A stretch of DNA of 64,000 nucleotides, taken from positions 149,043,461 to 149,107,460 of the forward strand of contig CM051460.1 of NCBI GenBank assembly GCA_028095005.1, written 5' to 3'. Source of the stretch: Rhynchospora pubera (Eukaryota > Streptophyta > Magnoliopsida > Poales > Cyperaceae). The position numbers and the translations under genes were made by a program. The notes under the pieces are model-generated. The model searched no databases. It had not been told where the DNA came from and saw only the letters and a list, made by a program, of their open reading frames with translations. How positions within the stretch are numbered: position 1 is the stretch's first letter; each line of letters begins with the position of its first letter. Of this stretch, positions 11,830 to 23,924 are shown piece after piece.

Positions 11830-12350
11830 TCTATTATAATAAAAACATTTTTCCTTGCATTTCCGTATGTTAGACAAGCCTTGTACTTTTTTTCTTTTTA
11901 AGAATTTTTGTAATGTGTTGTATGTATATTGTATGTATACTATCATCATCACTATCACTACTCGTTACAAAAGCACGAATCCGACAATATATAGTATATC
12001 ACCTCTAGATATAGCATATATCTACCTCCTATATCGTTGACCAATTTGATGTGGGCTAGATGTAAATCAATATTCAATAGTTGAAATTGTATTAAGTTTT
12101 GGTTTTATATCTATAATGAAAAGAGCATTAATTAGAATATAATATAATAATTGTTTTGATATTTTGGAAAGAGAGTTAAAACTTTACCATCTATAATTTA
12201 TTAATTTTTCAAATATTATTATTTAAAATAAAAAATATATATTTCTTAAATTATGTTTTCTAGGTTGAGATATTAATTTTAACCTTTTTTGAAGTATAAA
12301 TATTTTAAAATTTTTTATTTACCCACACATTGGGTGGGTATCTTTTCTGG
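11830..12350 (+). mobile_element. Probable non-autonomous Helitron (521 bp)
   Basis: The left end TCTATTATAATAAAAACA resembles plant Helitron 5' termini. The right end has a short hairpin with ACCCAC and GTGGGT arms (about 12321-12339), then CTGG at 12347-12350 followed by T, which fits the CTRR-T rule. Helitrons leave no TSD, so the call rests only on terminal motifs. The base before the 5' TC is G rather than the usual A, which lowers confidence. No coding content. Confidence 0.5.
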
Positions 12351-12651
12351 TTTTTAAAGAAATAAGAATGAGGGTAAAAATATAAAAAAAATAATAAATG
12401 AAATCATTGGTCTCTAATATTGTGTGATTTATCATCAAATTCCAATTCCTTTCAATTCTTCTTATATCGATTCCCATCATCAAATTTCAATGATCTCATT
12501 CAAATCTCATTAAAAACCAGGGCCCAAAAAAAAAAGAAAAAATCGCGCCTCACGTTTGTGTAAATTCCATTTAATACGAAATGCAATGAAAATAAACAAT
12601 GGAACAAAATTACATAATTTTTTTTGGAAATTGATTACTATCATCTGCAGT
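12351..12651. other. AT-rich spacer between Helitron-like end and solo LTR
   Basis: No gene is seen. The last five bases, GCAGT (12647-12651), are the left TSD of the solo LTR. Confidence 0.5.
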
Positions 12652-14290
12652 TGATGAGTGGATTTTATATGCATATTCAAGTACCATTTTGTCTCCAAAC
12701 TAAACCAAATGCCTTGAGTTTACATAGCTTATATAGTTTAGATGAGTTTAGGTTAGTTTAATTAGAGTTTTGTGTCAAGAATGAGTTACTACCATAGTTT
12801 CTAATTTTATTGCATATTCTGGACAAGAAAAGACTTGGATGAGTCCATAAAGTTGAAGAGCTCGTTCTAAGCTTTCCAACGGATCTTGAATCACCTCAAA
12901 CGGAGTTCGGATGAAGGAGATATGCCCAAAATACCGACAGAACACAGTGCTGACATTTTCCTGCGACCCGCTGAAAGGCCTAGCGGCCCGCAGGCCTGGA
13001 ACTGCCAGATTTAGCAGAATCGTCCGATTTGGCAATTCTATATTTGGATGGCGGTTTCTACCGACTCCATGTGCATCCAGAGCACGTCTTCAGTTATTTC
13101 CAGCGTTTCTAGACGTTCCCAAGGCCTATAAAAGACCTGTTTGAGGAGGTTTTGAGGAGAACAAGAAGGAGACCAAATCCAAGGTCAATTTAGGGTTAGA
13201 CATTGAGTTATTTGAGAGTTAGGTCTCAAGTCCAGATCGAGGCAGCGCCAAGCAGGTTGATTGCGACAGCAAGAGACGTGTTTGATAGGAGATTTCGACA
13301 CACGCAAGAGTAATTGGTTGTAATCTTTCCTTATTCTCATTTTCTCTTGTGTTTGTATGATGTTTCTTAGTTGTTGATTGTTTGTTCTAGGGCTATGGTT
13401 GTAAACTCGAATTCTTAGTTGTTGATTGCATGTTTATTTAGTTTATTTGATATCTTTGTGTTTTATACCTTGCTTGAATTGCTTGAATTGATTATGCCAT
13501 GATTATTTAAGTAGATTTGTTTACACCCGTTAAGTAGAGCTCGCTTAATTGTTAGGTTGTTAAGTCCAAATAAACTTAGATTATTAGGCATGATTATGAT
13601 TAACATGAAGGTTGTAAACTGAAAGGTTAAACCAGGACTAGTTAACGAGAGTTAAGTCCTTTCCAAGAGTGAAAACTCAAGGATTTCATAGGTTAGAAAG
13701 GTATAAACTTGTAGAAACTAGACCAAGAAACGATAGTTGAAATCTAGATTCTATACGAGGGAAATTGGGTTAATTAATTGATAACCAGACCTAAAACGAG
13801 AGTTTGATCTAGGAACCTTAATTAAGCCATTATCCCTACACAATTATCAACTGAATTAAGTCAATTTGCAATCACATCGCTAATCCTAGCGGGCCGCTGA
13901 GTGAATCAGCGAGGTTGTCTATGCCCGCCAAGTAGCCAGCGACCCGTATAATAGATTAGCGACCTAGGTTCTTTTAGCGGGCCGCTACGAGAGTCAGCGG
14001 GCCGCTGGAACTGGGACTAAGAAGAAGTGTTAGCAATCAGAAACCCTAGAATTTCGTGACTTGTTGAATCTCTCTCATTAATTCTTGTTTTGACCTTGAA
14101 CTAGACTTAGGATTTAGACTCACCAACAACCCTTAATTTACAAAGAGTTGAACCGTCTAGCTAGTTTAGTAAAGTAAAAGACTAATATTCCAACACCGTC
14201 CCTGTGGATTCGACCCTCAAGCTGTTCTACAAACGATTAGATCGGCAGACACGAGGTTTTTATTTTGAGACTTGGTTTCCCCATCGATCA
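12652..14290 (+). mobile_element. Solo LTR (1639 bp), type with AGCGGCCCGCT motifs
   Basis: It begins TGATGAGTGG and ends CCATCGATCA, with a perfect 5-bp duplication GCAGT on both sides (12647-12651, 14291-14295). Nothing resembling gag-pol lies inside, so it is a solo LTR left by LTR-LTR recombination. A TATA box, TATAAAAG at 13127-13134, lies about 480 bp in. Near the 3' end is GTGGATTCGACCCT, a block common in large plant Ty3/gypsy LTRs. GC-rich motifs of the form AGCG(G/A)CCCGCT or their complement recur near 12960-12992 and 13886-14007. A diverged copy in the opposite orientation is at 36524-38124. Superfamily is inferred as Ty3/gypsy, not proven. Confidence 0.9.
13127..13134 (+). promoter_or_regulatory. 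TATA box of the solo LTR
   Basis: TATAAAAG sits between the first GC-motif cluster and a purine-rich transcribed-type stretch (GAGGAGGTTTTGAGGAG). It is the likely U3 core promoter of the parent element and could still drive read-out transcription toward 14290. Confidence 0.5.
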
Positions 14291-14300
14291 GCAGTTTTGC

Positions 14301-14534
14301 CATCTCTGTCATCGCTAAATATAAAATGAACATATACAGCAAACAAAGTGAACAAATAGACGATCTAAGTGAACACATACAAACAAATAAGTTCAATGAA
14401 AATAAGGTGAATATGCATGTAAACTTCCGAACAAGTGACAACACTTATTTGTTTGTAAGTGTTCACTTAGATCATCTGTATATTCACCTTATTTACTGTA
14501 TATATTCACTTTGTATTTAGCGATGGCTGGGATG
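14301..14534. mobile_element. Foldback MITE next to two LTR insertions
   Basis: Left CATCTCTGTCATCGCTAAAT and the reverse complement of the right end, CATCCCAGCCATCGCTAAAT, match at most positions. Pairing continues inward through AGTGAACA and TTATTTGTTTG blocks, so almost the whole 234 bp could fold into one hairpin. No firm TSD was identified. It is hemmed in by the solo LTR ending at 14290 and the large retrotransposon starting at 14542. Confidence 0.65.
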
Positions 14535-15547
14535 ATATATTTGTTGGAGTTATGTCCTAGAAGTCAATAATTTAATGACTTAATTATTAGTTTATGTTTT
14601 GGATGATATTTCATCATCTGTTCCTAGGTTTATTATTGACAGATTATTCAGGTTGAGGATCTGAATTGTAGATCTCTGTTGATCATTCTTTAGAATGACA
14701 ATAATAAATCTAAACGGTCCATAATCTTGATAATTAACAAGGAACATTAATTATCTTATAAGATTAGTATGCAAGTTAAGTGATGATTAAGTTCTACAAA
14801 TCATAGGTAAAGAGTTACCAACTTGATTGCATATGTGTATGTTATGGAACATAGCACAGGACTTGACCCATCGAAATAAACATATGGATTGTGTTATGTG
14901 TCATTGTTTATTTCGTAATGATTTTGGTTCTAAGTTTGAGATGTTTATCTTTTCCACATGAGGATAGGTTCAATAAATATCGTCTACCGCTGATTCCCGA
15001 TAAGGGCTGCTATACGGACTTTATTTATGTTCTCTTGAATTGTGCGGGGAAAAGCTAATCATCAAGAAAACCGTATGTCCCTCATTAATTCACTTAGTGA
15101 GTGACGATATCTGTTTGGGCCCCTTGATGGAGATAGATTGTTTGCATGCAACTTTATACAATTATCTCTAGATCAAGAAACGTATAATCTGCAAGAATGA
15201 CACATTCCTATCTTGGATTATACGATGATATCGTGTGGCATAAGAATCAAAATAGGGAAATACATTTATTCTCTTATGCAGGATTTAAATACTGTAGTAG
15301 TACACTATTTATGCGAATTGGGAATCATAACGTGTTGCTAGATACCACTTATGATTATTGGAATTAAATAGCGATTTAACTCCATGTCCAACGTAGCATA
15401 AATCCTCAAAGGGTCACACAAATAGGACTTTGACCATACGTGCATTATTTATTTATTTGCAATAGTGAGTATTGCAAAATATGATAAGTTGATTAATTAA
15501 TTAAATAACGTTATGGACCGTTATAATTAATTAAGTCAAATGGATCA

Positions 15548-17003
15548 TGTTGTCCCTAATGGAGGCGGCTTAACCAAGGTTTAGCGGAAGCGATTAAGGT
15601 TTTGGACCGGTTTGGTATGAACTATCCTAACACAATTCAATTGGTACCCAATACAAGCAAGCACACAAGCAATTCAAGTATAGCAAGATAATAAAGAGAG
15701 AAAGAGAGAGAGAAATTGAACACGCGATGTGATTACGGAGTTCCGACCCGCTAGAAGAAGCTAGCCTTAGTCGTACGTCTCCGGGAGTTCCGCTACCACG
15801 AAAGGGTGCGCTCCGTTCAATTCCAACAAGAACGGGACTACAACTTCGAACCGAATCACCTCGTCACAAGGACACTCGAGGCGGATCGGCCTAACTCGAA
15901 TGGCACAACGGCCTCAAAGGAGAAGAGCTCTCAACCTATTCCAACCTACACCTAGCGACAATGTCGGGGCGGTGGTGTTTGAGGCTACTAAATCTCTCAA
16001 GATGGTCTAGCTATGAAAAGCTCAAGTGGGAGAGTATCCCTATGCTCAAAGGCTCAATTCTGGTCTAATTTTGCAAAGTGAAGCTCTCTAATGAGAGAGA
16101 ACAAGGGGTGGATATATATAGGGCTCGAGATGAGCAGTTCCCCAGCAAAAACTGGACACAGCGTTGTACAACTCTGAATGGCGTTGTACAACGCTGGAAT
16201 ATGACCGTTGTAAAATCTAACGGCTCTTTAATATAGCCGTTGGTCTGTCAGAGCGTTGTGCAACGCTATATGCCGTCGCACAACGCAGGAATGTAAAACC
16301 AAAGGAAAGCTCCGACAATTCCGTTGGAAATTGTCAGAGCGTTGCTTGCCACTGAATGGCGTTACACAACGCTAAAGGGAGACAAAAGGAACAACTCTGA
16401 CAGATTCAACAAAGCGTTGTACAACTCTATATACCGTCACACAACGCTAACGTTACCCAACGCTGAAAGGCGTTGGCTAACGTTAACAGAGCGCTGTCTG
16501 AACAGCCAGCTAACTTGGGATTTTTGTGGCGTTGTGCAACGCTATATGGCGTTGCACGATGGTACTCAGGAAATTTTCCAAGTTTTTTAACTGCAGCGTT
16601 GTACAACTCTATTCAGCGTTGTACAACGTTGTGAATCAGCGTTGCCTAACTCTATATAGCGTTGTGCAACGTTGATTCACAAAAGTAAGAATTTAGCTGT
16701 TCGGGCGTTGTGTAACTCTATCTAGCGTTGTACGACGCTAGGTCACAGAAAACAGGATTTTGCTGGTTTATTGAGCTTTTCGCTATCTAGACCATTTCAA
16801 GGATAAACAAGGACTAAAGTAAACCTTCTATCCTAGTCTAAGCTAGCCTATAAGCTCTCTAATGACTTGATCTTGATCTTTCTTAAGGCTTTTATCCAAG
16901 TCCTCATAAATTGTATCTTCTTCCTATAAAACTCAAAGAAGATTGTTAAATGCCAAATGATATTGTTTTGCAATCGACAAACCTAGAGACGTTTAGTACA
17001 ACA
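15548..17003 (-). mobile_element. Solo LTR (1456 bp) with GCGTTGTACAACGC motif array, nested in 5' LTR
   Basis: Termini TGTTGT and ACAACA bound a segment flanked by perfect 5-bp duplications GATCA (15543-15547, 17004-17008). The intact 3' LTR of the host element shows the empty site. No gag-pol is present, so this is a solo LTR. Read on the minus strand, a TATATATA box (16112-16120) followed by a pyrimidine-rich stretch suits a promoter, so minus orientation is preferred. From 16153 to 16742 the palindromic word GCGTTGTACAACGC and variants (GTGCAACGC, ACAACTCTATATAGCG) recur more than a dozen times. It inserted after the host retrotransposon, so it is the youngest layer here. Confidence 0.9.
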
Positions 17004-17300
17004 GATCATATAGAAATAAATTAATGTACATGCTAATCCTAAATTGATTATCAACATATTGATAATTAATTTTATTCTTCACACTTTAATTTAATTAAGT
17101 GAATTAAATTAAAGTATAGGCTTTTATTTTAATAGTCTATTTGAGCCTAAATTGAATGCAACTTGAAAGGCCTATTAAATAAATGATTTAATATGGACTA
17201 AGAGAGATTGAACAAGCCTAACACATGGCCCATGAGGCCCATGTATATGGCCGGCCATAGAGGGGTAAAAAGGTCAAGCAAAGGTTGGTGGAGAGTGGTC

Positions 17301-17307
17301 TATATAA
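17301..17307 (+). promoter_or_regulatory. TATA box of the 5' LTR
   Basis: TATATAA within GTGGTCTATATAAGGACCAC, itself a near-palindrome. The same sequence occurs at 25223-25229 in the 3' LTR. It is the likely core promoter for genomic RNA of the element. In the 3' LTR it could read out into flanking DNA at 25.7 kb. Confidence 0.6.
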
Positions 17308-17783
17308 GGACCACTTGAAGAAGCAAAACCTAACCTTCTCACCTTGCCTCCCTCTTCTCCCTAGCCGCCACCACCTTCTTGGGCAGAATTTTGATTCTCC
17401 CATGAAGGTCTCTCTCTCTCTTGCATTCCCATAGGTCTCATGTGTTGAGAATAGCTATTCCAAAAGATTAATTGCTAGAATTACTTGAAGAATGGTGAAA
17501 TGGATTAGCTATCTCCCTTCTCTTGCTAGCACAAGAATTGGGACATGGCCAAATTCCTTGGTGGACTCGAGGGCGCCATGGAGGAGGCGAAGGAGAGCAT
17601 CCCATCGATTCCCATGCCGTAGGATCGAGCCCCGCGAATACGATTTCGCGGGAGGTATAATTTCCACCTTAATCTCTTTGTGTTAACTTGGCTTTTGTGC
17701 ACGATTCGTTGTGTGTGTTGTTTCGATGGCTTAATTAACTTGTAATTAGCATAAAAATCGAAAATTACACACTTACTAACAGT

Positions 17784-17796
17784 GGTATCAGAGCAC
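17784..17796 (+). other. Primer-binding site (initiator tRNA-Met type)
   Basis: TGGTATCAGAGCA starts two bases after the 5' LTR and matches the 3' end of plant initiator tRNA-Met, the usual minus-strand primer of copia elements. Confidence 0.85.
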
Positions 17797-20700
17797 ATGG
17801 TCGTACTTAAGCTATTTTGACACTTAATTAAGAGAAATTGGCTAATTAACGGATTAGTAGAGATGATGCGTTTGTTTGCTGTCTGGAAATGGTATTTTCT
17901 GTGTTGTTTCGCGTTTTTCGCTTTGATAAGTTCTCTGGAAGTTTTTTCCATCTACATGAAAGTTGTAGATCTGTGGATTGTGATTCTTTTGGCGTTAGAT
18001 TCACATTTTTCTGAATTAGTATGGATTTACTGTGAATAAAATGGCGACAGTGCGCAGAACCAGTTTCTGCTCGTACTGTCCTGTTTGAATGGCTTGAAAG
18101 ATTTATATTTTGAATATAAGTACCAGTGTTATATGGCTAGAAATAAAGAGGACTTGAAGCTCTTTCTGAGCATGTAAAATTTGTTGCATGACTCGGATTA
18201 ATTTGTGGGTTTTCAAGTATGAAAAGGAAGATCTCGTCAGATCCAGTTTATTGAGCAAATCGATTGTTCTAATAAACTGTACCAACTGAGAACTCCTTTA
18301 AAAATTCTGTTTAAATGGAGTTGTTATATTTTGAGTTAGGATTCCAGGAAAATTAATTTCATAATTTTTCGTGGAAGTTAGGACCTTCAACTAGGTTAGA
18401 ACTTTTCAATCGACTGTCTGTTCCAGTACAGAATTTGTTGATTGTTTAGTTTGTAACTCGAACCTTTTGAACTGAACTTGGTGGTTTTCTTTTCATAGAT
18501 AGTTAGCCAATAGACTAAACTAGTTTTTCTATATATATTGTATATATAAAAACTAATTAGAAGGTGGTCTAACAGACCAAATGGTTGAGAGGATAATCTG
18601 AAAGTCTCATAACGGTGTTTCGTGCACTTGTAAGAGATTTGTCATTTTTGATTCTCCCAGATGGTGTAAGATCTCTTCTTGAAATTTTTACTGGTAATCA
18701 CAACTATGATAAGGAGCTTAAGTAATTTATTTGAGAATTTTTGGAGACCTAAAACCTTTGCTTTTATTGGATTCCATTAGTTACGTTTTTTAATAAATTA
18801 CTGTTTTTCTAAATATTCAAACTAGTTGAAATTAATTAGAAAACTCCTTGTTTGATCTTCTTTCTGTTATGGGATGTTGAAAGAACTTTCTAAATGAATT
18901 TAAACAAGTTTTGTTGTTTAAAATTGAGGATTTGTACACGGAATTTACTTATGGCAAACGATACGCAAAGATGCTTGAAAATCGTTAATTGGAAACAAAG
19001 TTCTTGTATGTGCTAACTTTGTTTTGTAGGTGGATAGTGGGTTTAGTATGGCTCAAGACTCAATGCCTTGTGGTTGTATTTGAATGCATGTGTGAATGTT
19101 TGTAATGCGGCCTTTGGTGCCATTAATTAATTAATTTGTTGATTAATTTTTTATGTAACTTGTGAGGCTTGCATGCCCCTAAGGTTAGGATGGGAATAGG
19201 ATGTTTTCACATGTATTTTGTACCTTTATTTTATATAGGATTTAGATCCTTATAGAATTTAGTGGGAAGGGACAAGGATTAGATTAGTTTTGCTCCATGG
19301 ACGATGTGGCGAAACTAATGCAAGCGGGAGCCATACAAACCCACAACTATGAGATGCTTATATGTGATTGCTTGTGATTGCTATGAATTGTCATAGGCTA
19401 GGTATGGGTGTATGCTTACACGACCACCAAACAAGTGTCATATGATTGATAGTCCCAACTAAAACTCGATTAAGTGAAATCGCCCTCCTTCTCTCTATCC
19501 CCTTCACGCCGATTGTCACTCATGGCGCGGTCCGCCCAAGCGGACGTCATGGTTGCCAATTCGGTAGTCGGGGTGCAAATAGCTAAGATTTGCAAGGAGC
19601 AAATAGTGAGAGGTTACTTTTCGATGGACCCAACTAGAGTTTGGACATCGGGGCGAAGTTTGTAAATATACTTAGATATTCACAAACCAAGAATCATATG
19701 GAACGATATGATTGGTTGGAGAACCTACCTTGTCTAATTAAGTAGGGTGACGTGCCATAGCAGGCTCTACTTGATGAAAACCGGGATCTTGGAAAACCAA
19801 CTACATTTGGGACATTAAATAAATGTAGTGGGAGTTTTATTTGTTATAAATAAAACAATTGCATAAACTAATTGACCTTAAATTGATTTTGTTATAGATG
19901 TTTAAATTGTTAATTTTGTTGCGATCAATCTTTGAAAATGAACAAACTCGTTTCTAAAAGTATTCACTTAAAGAAGTAATACCTATTCCTAAGACACGAT
20001 CTTAGCGAAGAGAAACTTGAGTATGTCAATTCCCAAAACTTTTCTCAAACTACCCGAACGTAGCAACGCGATGATTGATTGACTTTTGGCGAAAAGTTAT
20101 TCAATAAAGCGTGTGGCTAATATCCTCATTTGAAAGTTCTAAGACCTTTGAATTAGAGAATTCATATGGACTAGATTTAACTCGTACGCTCTCATCCACT
20201 TACTCAAGAAAGCGTTCTTGGAGAAAGTAGATATTAACTCCATCATTTATGATCGAGTATAAAGAGTATGAGTTGACAAAGAGATTCTTCTTTTATACAT
20301 GAACGTTTCATTGGCTTACAAATCGAAAGATTTAAGTAGCTAATTGATAACTAGAGATATTGATCTCCGATATCAAGGATTATTGATATTGTCATACGAT
20401 CTCTTTAAAATTATAAAGGATATAATGTTGCCTTCTTCGCACACTTGTTGATGCAAAAAGGTAATTGGTTTAGTATTCAAGAAATACTTCGCCAAGGCAT
20501 GAGTTGAAATTTCGAGACTCTTGATTGTGATTATGTATCACATGAGATGTTTCATTTGCCGTTTATTGGAGGCATTTTGAAAGGTTGTCCGAAATACCAT
20601 GATTGTAATGCTTTAATCCTAAAGTGTATTTGTCGTTCAAATTATCTCACTATCTCTAATTTACACTAGTAACTTGATACTAGTTCATATGCTCGCATTT

Positions 20701-23700
20701 GACGAAATGTGTTAGCAATGAAGAATAAGAGAATGTTCGAGAGATGTAAAGTAAACTCCGTATAGGCAATGACTTGTTCGTCTAAGTCATTACCATTGAA
20801 TACGTAGAGTTATCTTTATTAAGAGTTTGTTTAGGAATTGAAGGTTGCATACCTTAATTCTAAAACCTCTCAAAAATATCTCCAATTCATATTTGATGAA
20901 ATGGATGGTTATGTTTAATAAAAGACAAGTTCTTTTATTCTGAATTTGTTTATATGATTTCATGCATCTTGATTGAATTTGCTTGAAATAGATAAGCAAG
21001 TTTTGAATGACAAATAGGATACGTAAGACTTGACATAAAGTATTTGACTTTAATGTTATATATAACCGCTTAGTCACATACATAAACGAGAATCGCATTA
21101 CGAGAGTCTCCGTAACGTAGAGCTCGTAATTCAATTCGATTTCAAATCAATTGATATGCGAATCATGTTTGTTAAATGACAAAAGCGCCTTTAACCTACG
21201 AAGGTTTAAGGACAAGTGTCTTGATTAGGACTTTTACATATCGATGTATAAAGACCAATAAGTACTTGTGCCATGAAAGGTTATTGATACTTTACTACTT
21301 AACCAAAGATCATTGTAGATATTAACATATCTATTTGATAAGGTATAAGTATGAACATTTTGACTAGTTCAAAGGAGTTCAAGTGTAAAGTTTAAAAGAC
21401 CTTTCAAGAAAAATGAAAGTCTTACAATTAATCATGGTAAATAGTTAAGTCACATGATTTGAAATATTATCTTAAGAGTATGAAAATAGTTTCATAACTC
21501 ACTCCATGAGGAACATTATGGAATAATGTGTCCAAGAGTGGAGGTATCGAACAATATTTTGTATAGTTCGATCGATAATAAATCAAATTGACTTATTCGA
21601 CCCGTATTAGGGAATTATGTTTGAGGACAATATTGTTTACACTGAATGGTGTTCCATCGAAGTCTATTGAAGAAGATATCTTACGAGATTTTGATCTCTA
21701 AGTATAATGCTTCTTAAGATTTGGTGTTGAGAAGCTTATTTCAAGTATTGTTGACTTGTAAGCTTAAACCAAATAAGACACTATATATTTGTAGGATGCT
21801 TTATATTAAAAGGCACTACTTCCACGAATATGATAAGAACAAAGTAGTTGTTGCTAATCATAATGTAGTCTTGATGAATTGAAATTCTCAAGAAGAAGTA
21901 GTGGGAGTAAAGTGAGCATTAAAATAGTTTATGCGTCACTACAAGAAGTACTCTTATGGGAAACTTGTCACTCCATACATGGTACTTAGTGGGAGTTGAG
22001 CGAAACTTCATTCACAAGTTGTTTTGAAAGAAGTTTAATAGTACGCTCCTTCCAATGAGGACTCAACCATCTCACGAGTTGATGTTTGAGAAACTCATGG
22101 AACATATGAGGAGTCAAGAACTCGTTCAACAAATCGTTGTGGAAGTAGTTCATGAACCTCAAGTACCAATCCTACAAAAGATCAACGAGAGTTGATTTCC
22201 TAAGCCGTTTTGGTGCATGGGTTGTCACAACATTCTCGTACTTAGCATATGAGAATCCGTTGATAAACAAAGAAACGATGGAATGATCCAATTCCACATA
22301 TATGTTTTGAATTCATATGATCTTTAAAGAGCAATCCATGTATAACAACAAGGTATAGACCTTGGTTGATGTTCATGAAGGAGCAATCCATCAAGAACGT
22401 TTATATCTTCAAAAGGGAAGATCGACATGGATAACAAATCGACTATGTACAAAGCGCGGCTTCTCGCTTGTAGCTATGTCTAAGTCGATGACTAGTTGAC
22501 TACGTACAAAGCACAACCTCTTGCTTGTGGCTATGTAAAAGTCAATGAAGATCATTCTGGCAATAGTTGTATTTCATATATGTTGATATATGAAAAATAC
22601 ATAAAACCGCCTTCTTCGTATGAATGAAGGATGATGTTGTGCATTTGACACAAATCGAGGTTTTGTGTATTGCTAAAAACATACGCATGCTTCAAGGATC
22701 CATTAATGGATTAAAGCAAGTGTTGTGGAGATTGGAATAAAAGTTTTGACAATGAAGTCAAAGAGTTGAACTTCGTCAAAAGTATCTTGTATATACAAGA
22801 TATTCAGTGGAAGCATAATTGTATTATTTGTATTGTTCAAGATAACAATTCATTAATTGGGAATAACATTAAGAAAATGAATATTGTCGAGATCTCTTTG
22901 GAGAATGCTTTCTCAAATGAGAACTTGGGCGAAATCACCTAATCCTAGGAAACAAAATCTATAAAGATAGATTATGATGGATGTTAGGTTTGAGCAAATA
23001 TGCACATATTGACGAAGTGTTCTAGAAACACGAAAGTTACACTCCAAGAAAGGATGTCTAACTGTACGTCACGTGACATGACTTGAGTGTTTAACTCGGT
23101 CTAATGTAACTCAATTCAAGAAAGTGCATGAAATAGTTCAAGCATTCTTTCATTATGAGTTTCATTTTGTACACCATATTTATGCATATGCCCCAATGTG
23201 TAGTATCCAAAGGATATGACAAACAGTTGTCAAATGGATACAAGAGAGACACATTTGGACGATAGTCAAGGATATCCTCGAGTACCTTATGAGAAAGAGT
23301 GATACAATGTTTCATCTCTTAAGATGAAAGAAATCTCGTGTAAGTTGTTACACTGATAAAAGTTTTGCAAAGGATTGATATAATCACGATTGAGCTACAT
23401 ATTTTGCTTAAAAGGTGGTGTTGTAAGTTTAGAAAGTGTTCTAAATGGAATATAACAACCGTTTCCGTCACCAAAGTAAAATACATAGCAACTTGTGAAG
23501 CAATAAAAGAAATTTATTTCGGATCGAGTTCTTAGTCGAGTTATTATGGTTCTATGCATCTCGAACCACAACTTACTCCTAAAGAACCCAATGTTACATT
23601 GGAGATTCAAATATGATCTATAACGATATCACTTGATATCATATGATGATGATCAAGAATATATATATAGTAGTATATATATATAGGGTCGAACAAATTT

Positions 23701-23913
23701 GGATAGGTTCGCGAACACAGCGAACACTCTAGCATGACCTCTACCTTGAGCAGTATACGAGATGCAGTTATGCATCCATACGTGGTGGACGTATGAGTAA
23801 CTAGCTTTAAGCGTATTATTTATATTAAGGTCCGAGACATGTATATATGTAGATATATGACATCGTTCTCAATTCTTCGTTGGCTAGAAGTCACTACTGA
23901 TTGACTCTAGGCC
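17797..23913 (+). pseudogene. Decayed interior of the Angela-like element
   Basis: No open frame above about 115 codons exists on either strand in 6.1 kb. Pol remnants are readable only as short broken pieces. An RT-like YKARLLACSYV lies near 22446 and is duplicated as YKAQPLACGYVK near 22503. RNase-H-like fragments lie near 23460-23600 (VTKVKYIATCEAIKEIYF). A gag-like or leader segment is suggested at 19474-19665 but not proven. TGG-GAG-type tracts such as GTAGTGGGAG recur at several points. Order and direction agree with a copia pol whose frames have been lost long before this copy inserted. Confidence 0.75.
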
Positions 23914-23923
23914 AAGTGGGAGA
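23914..23923 (+). other. Polypurine tract
   Basis: AAGTGGGAGA lies just upstream of the 3' LTR start TGTTGG at 23925 and is the expected plus-strand primer. Confidence 0.8.
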
Positions 23924-23924
23924 T

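Larger units (their letters stand above)
14542..17781 (+). repeat. 5' LTR of the Angela-like element, split by a solo LTR
   Basis: Identical in order to the 3' LTR, but longer by 1461 bp because an element plus one 5-bp duplication is inserted at 15548-17003. The LTR ends CTAACA at 17781, directly followed by GT and the primer-binding site. Confidence 0.93.

Noticed and set aside
16153..16742. CRISPR-like array of short repeats
   Set aside because: The repeated word is palindromic with irregular spacing, lies inside an LTR with a 5-bp TSD, and the genome is a plant.
17492..17686. Short open frame repeated near 17.5 and 25.5 kb, suggesting a duplicated gene
   Set aside because: Both copies lie at the same position in the two LTRs of one retrotransposon. 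It is leader sequence, not a gene.
23640..23690. A possible AT-repeat insertion inside the Angela-like interior
   Set aside because: ATATATA runs are simple sequence. No terminal repeats or TSD mark a separate element.
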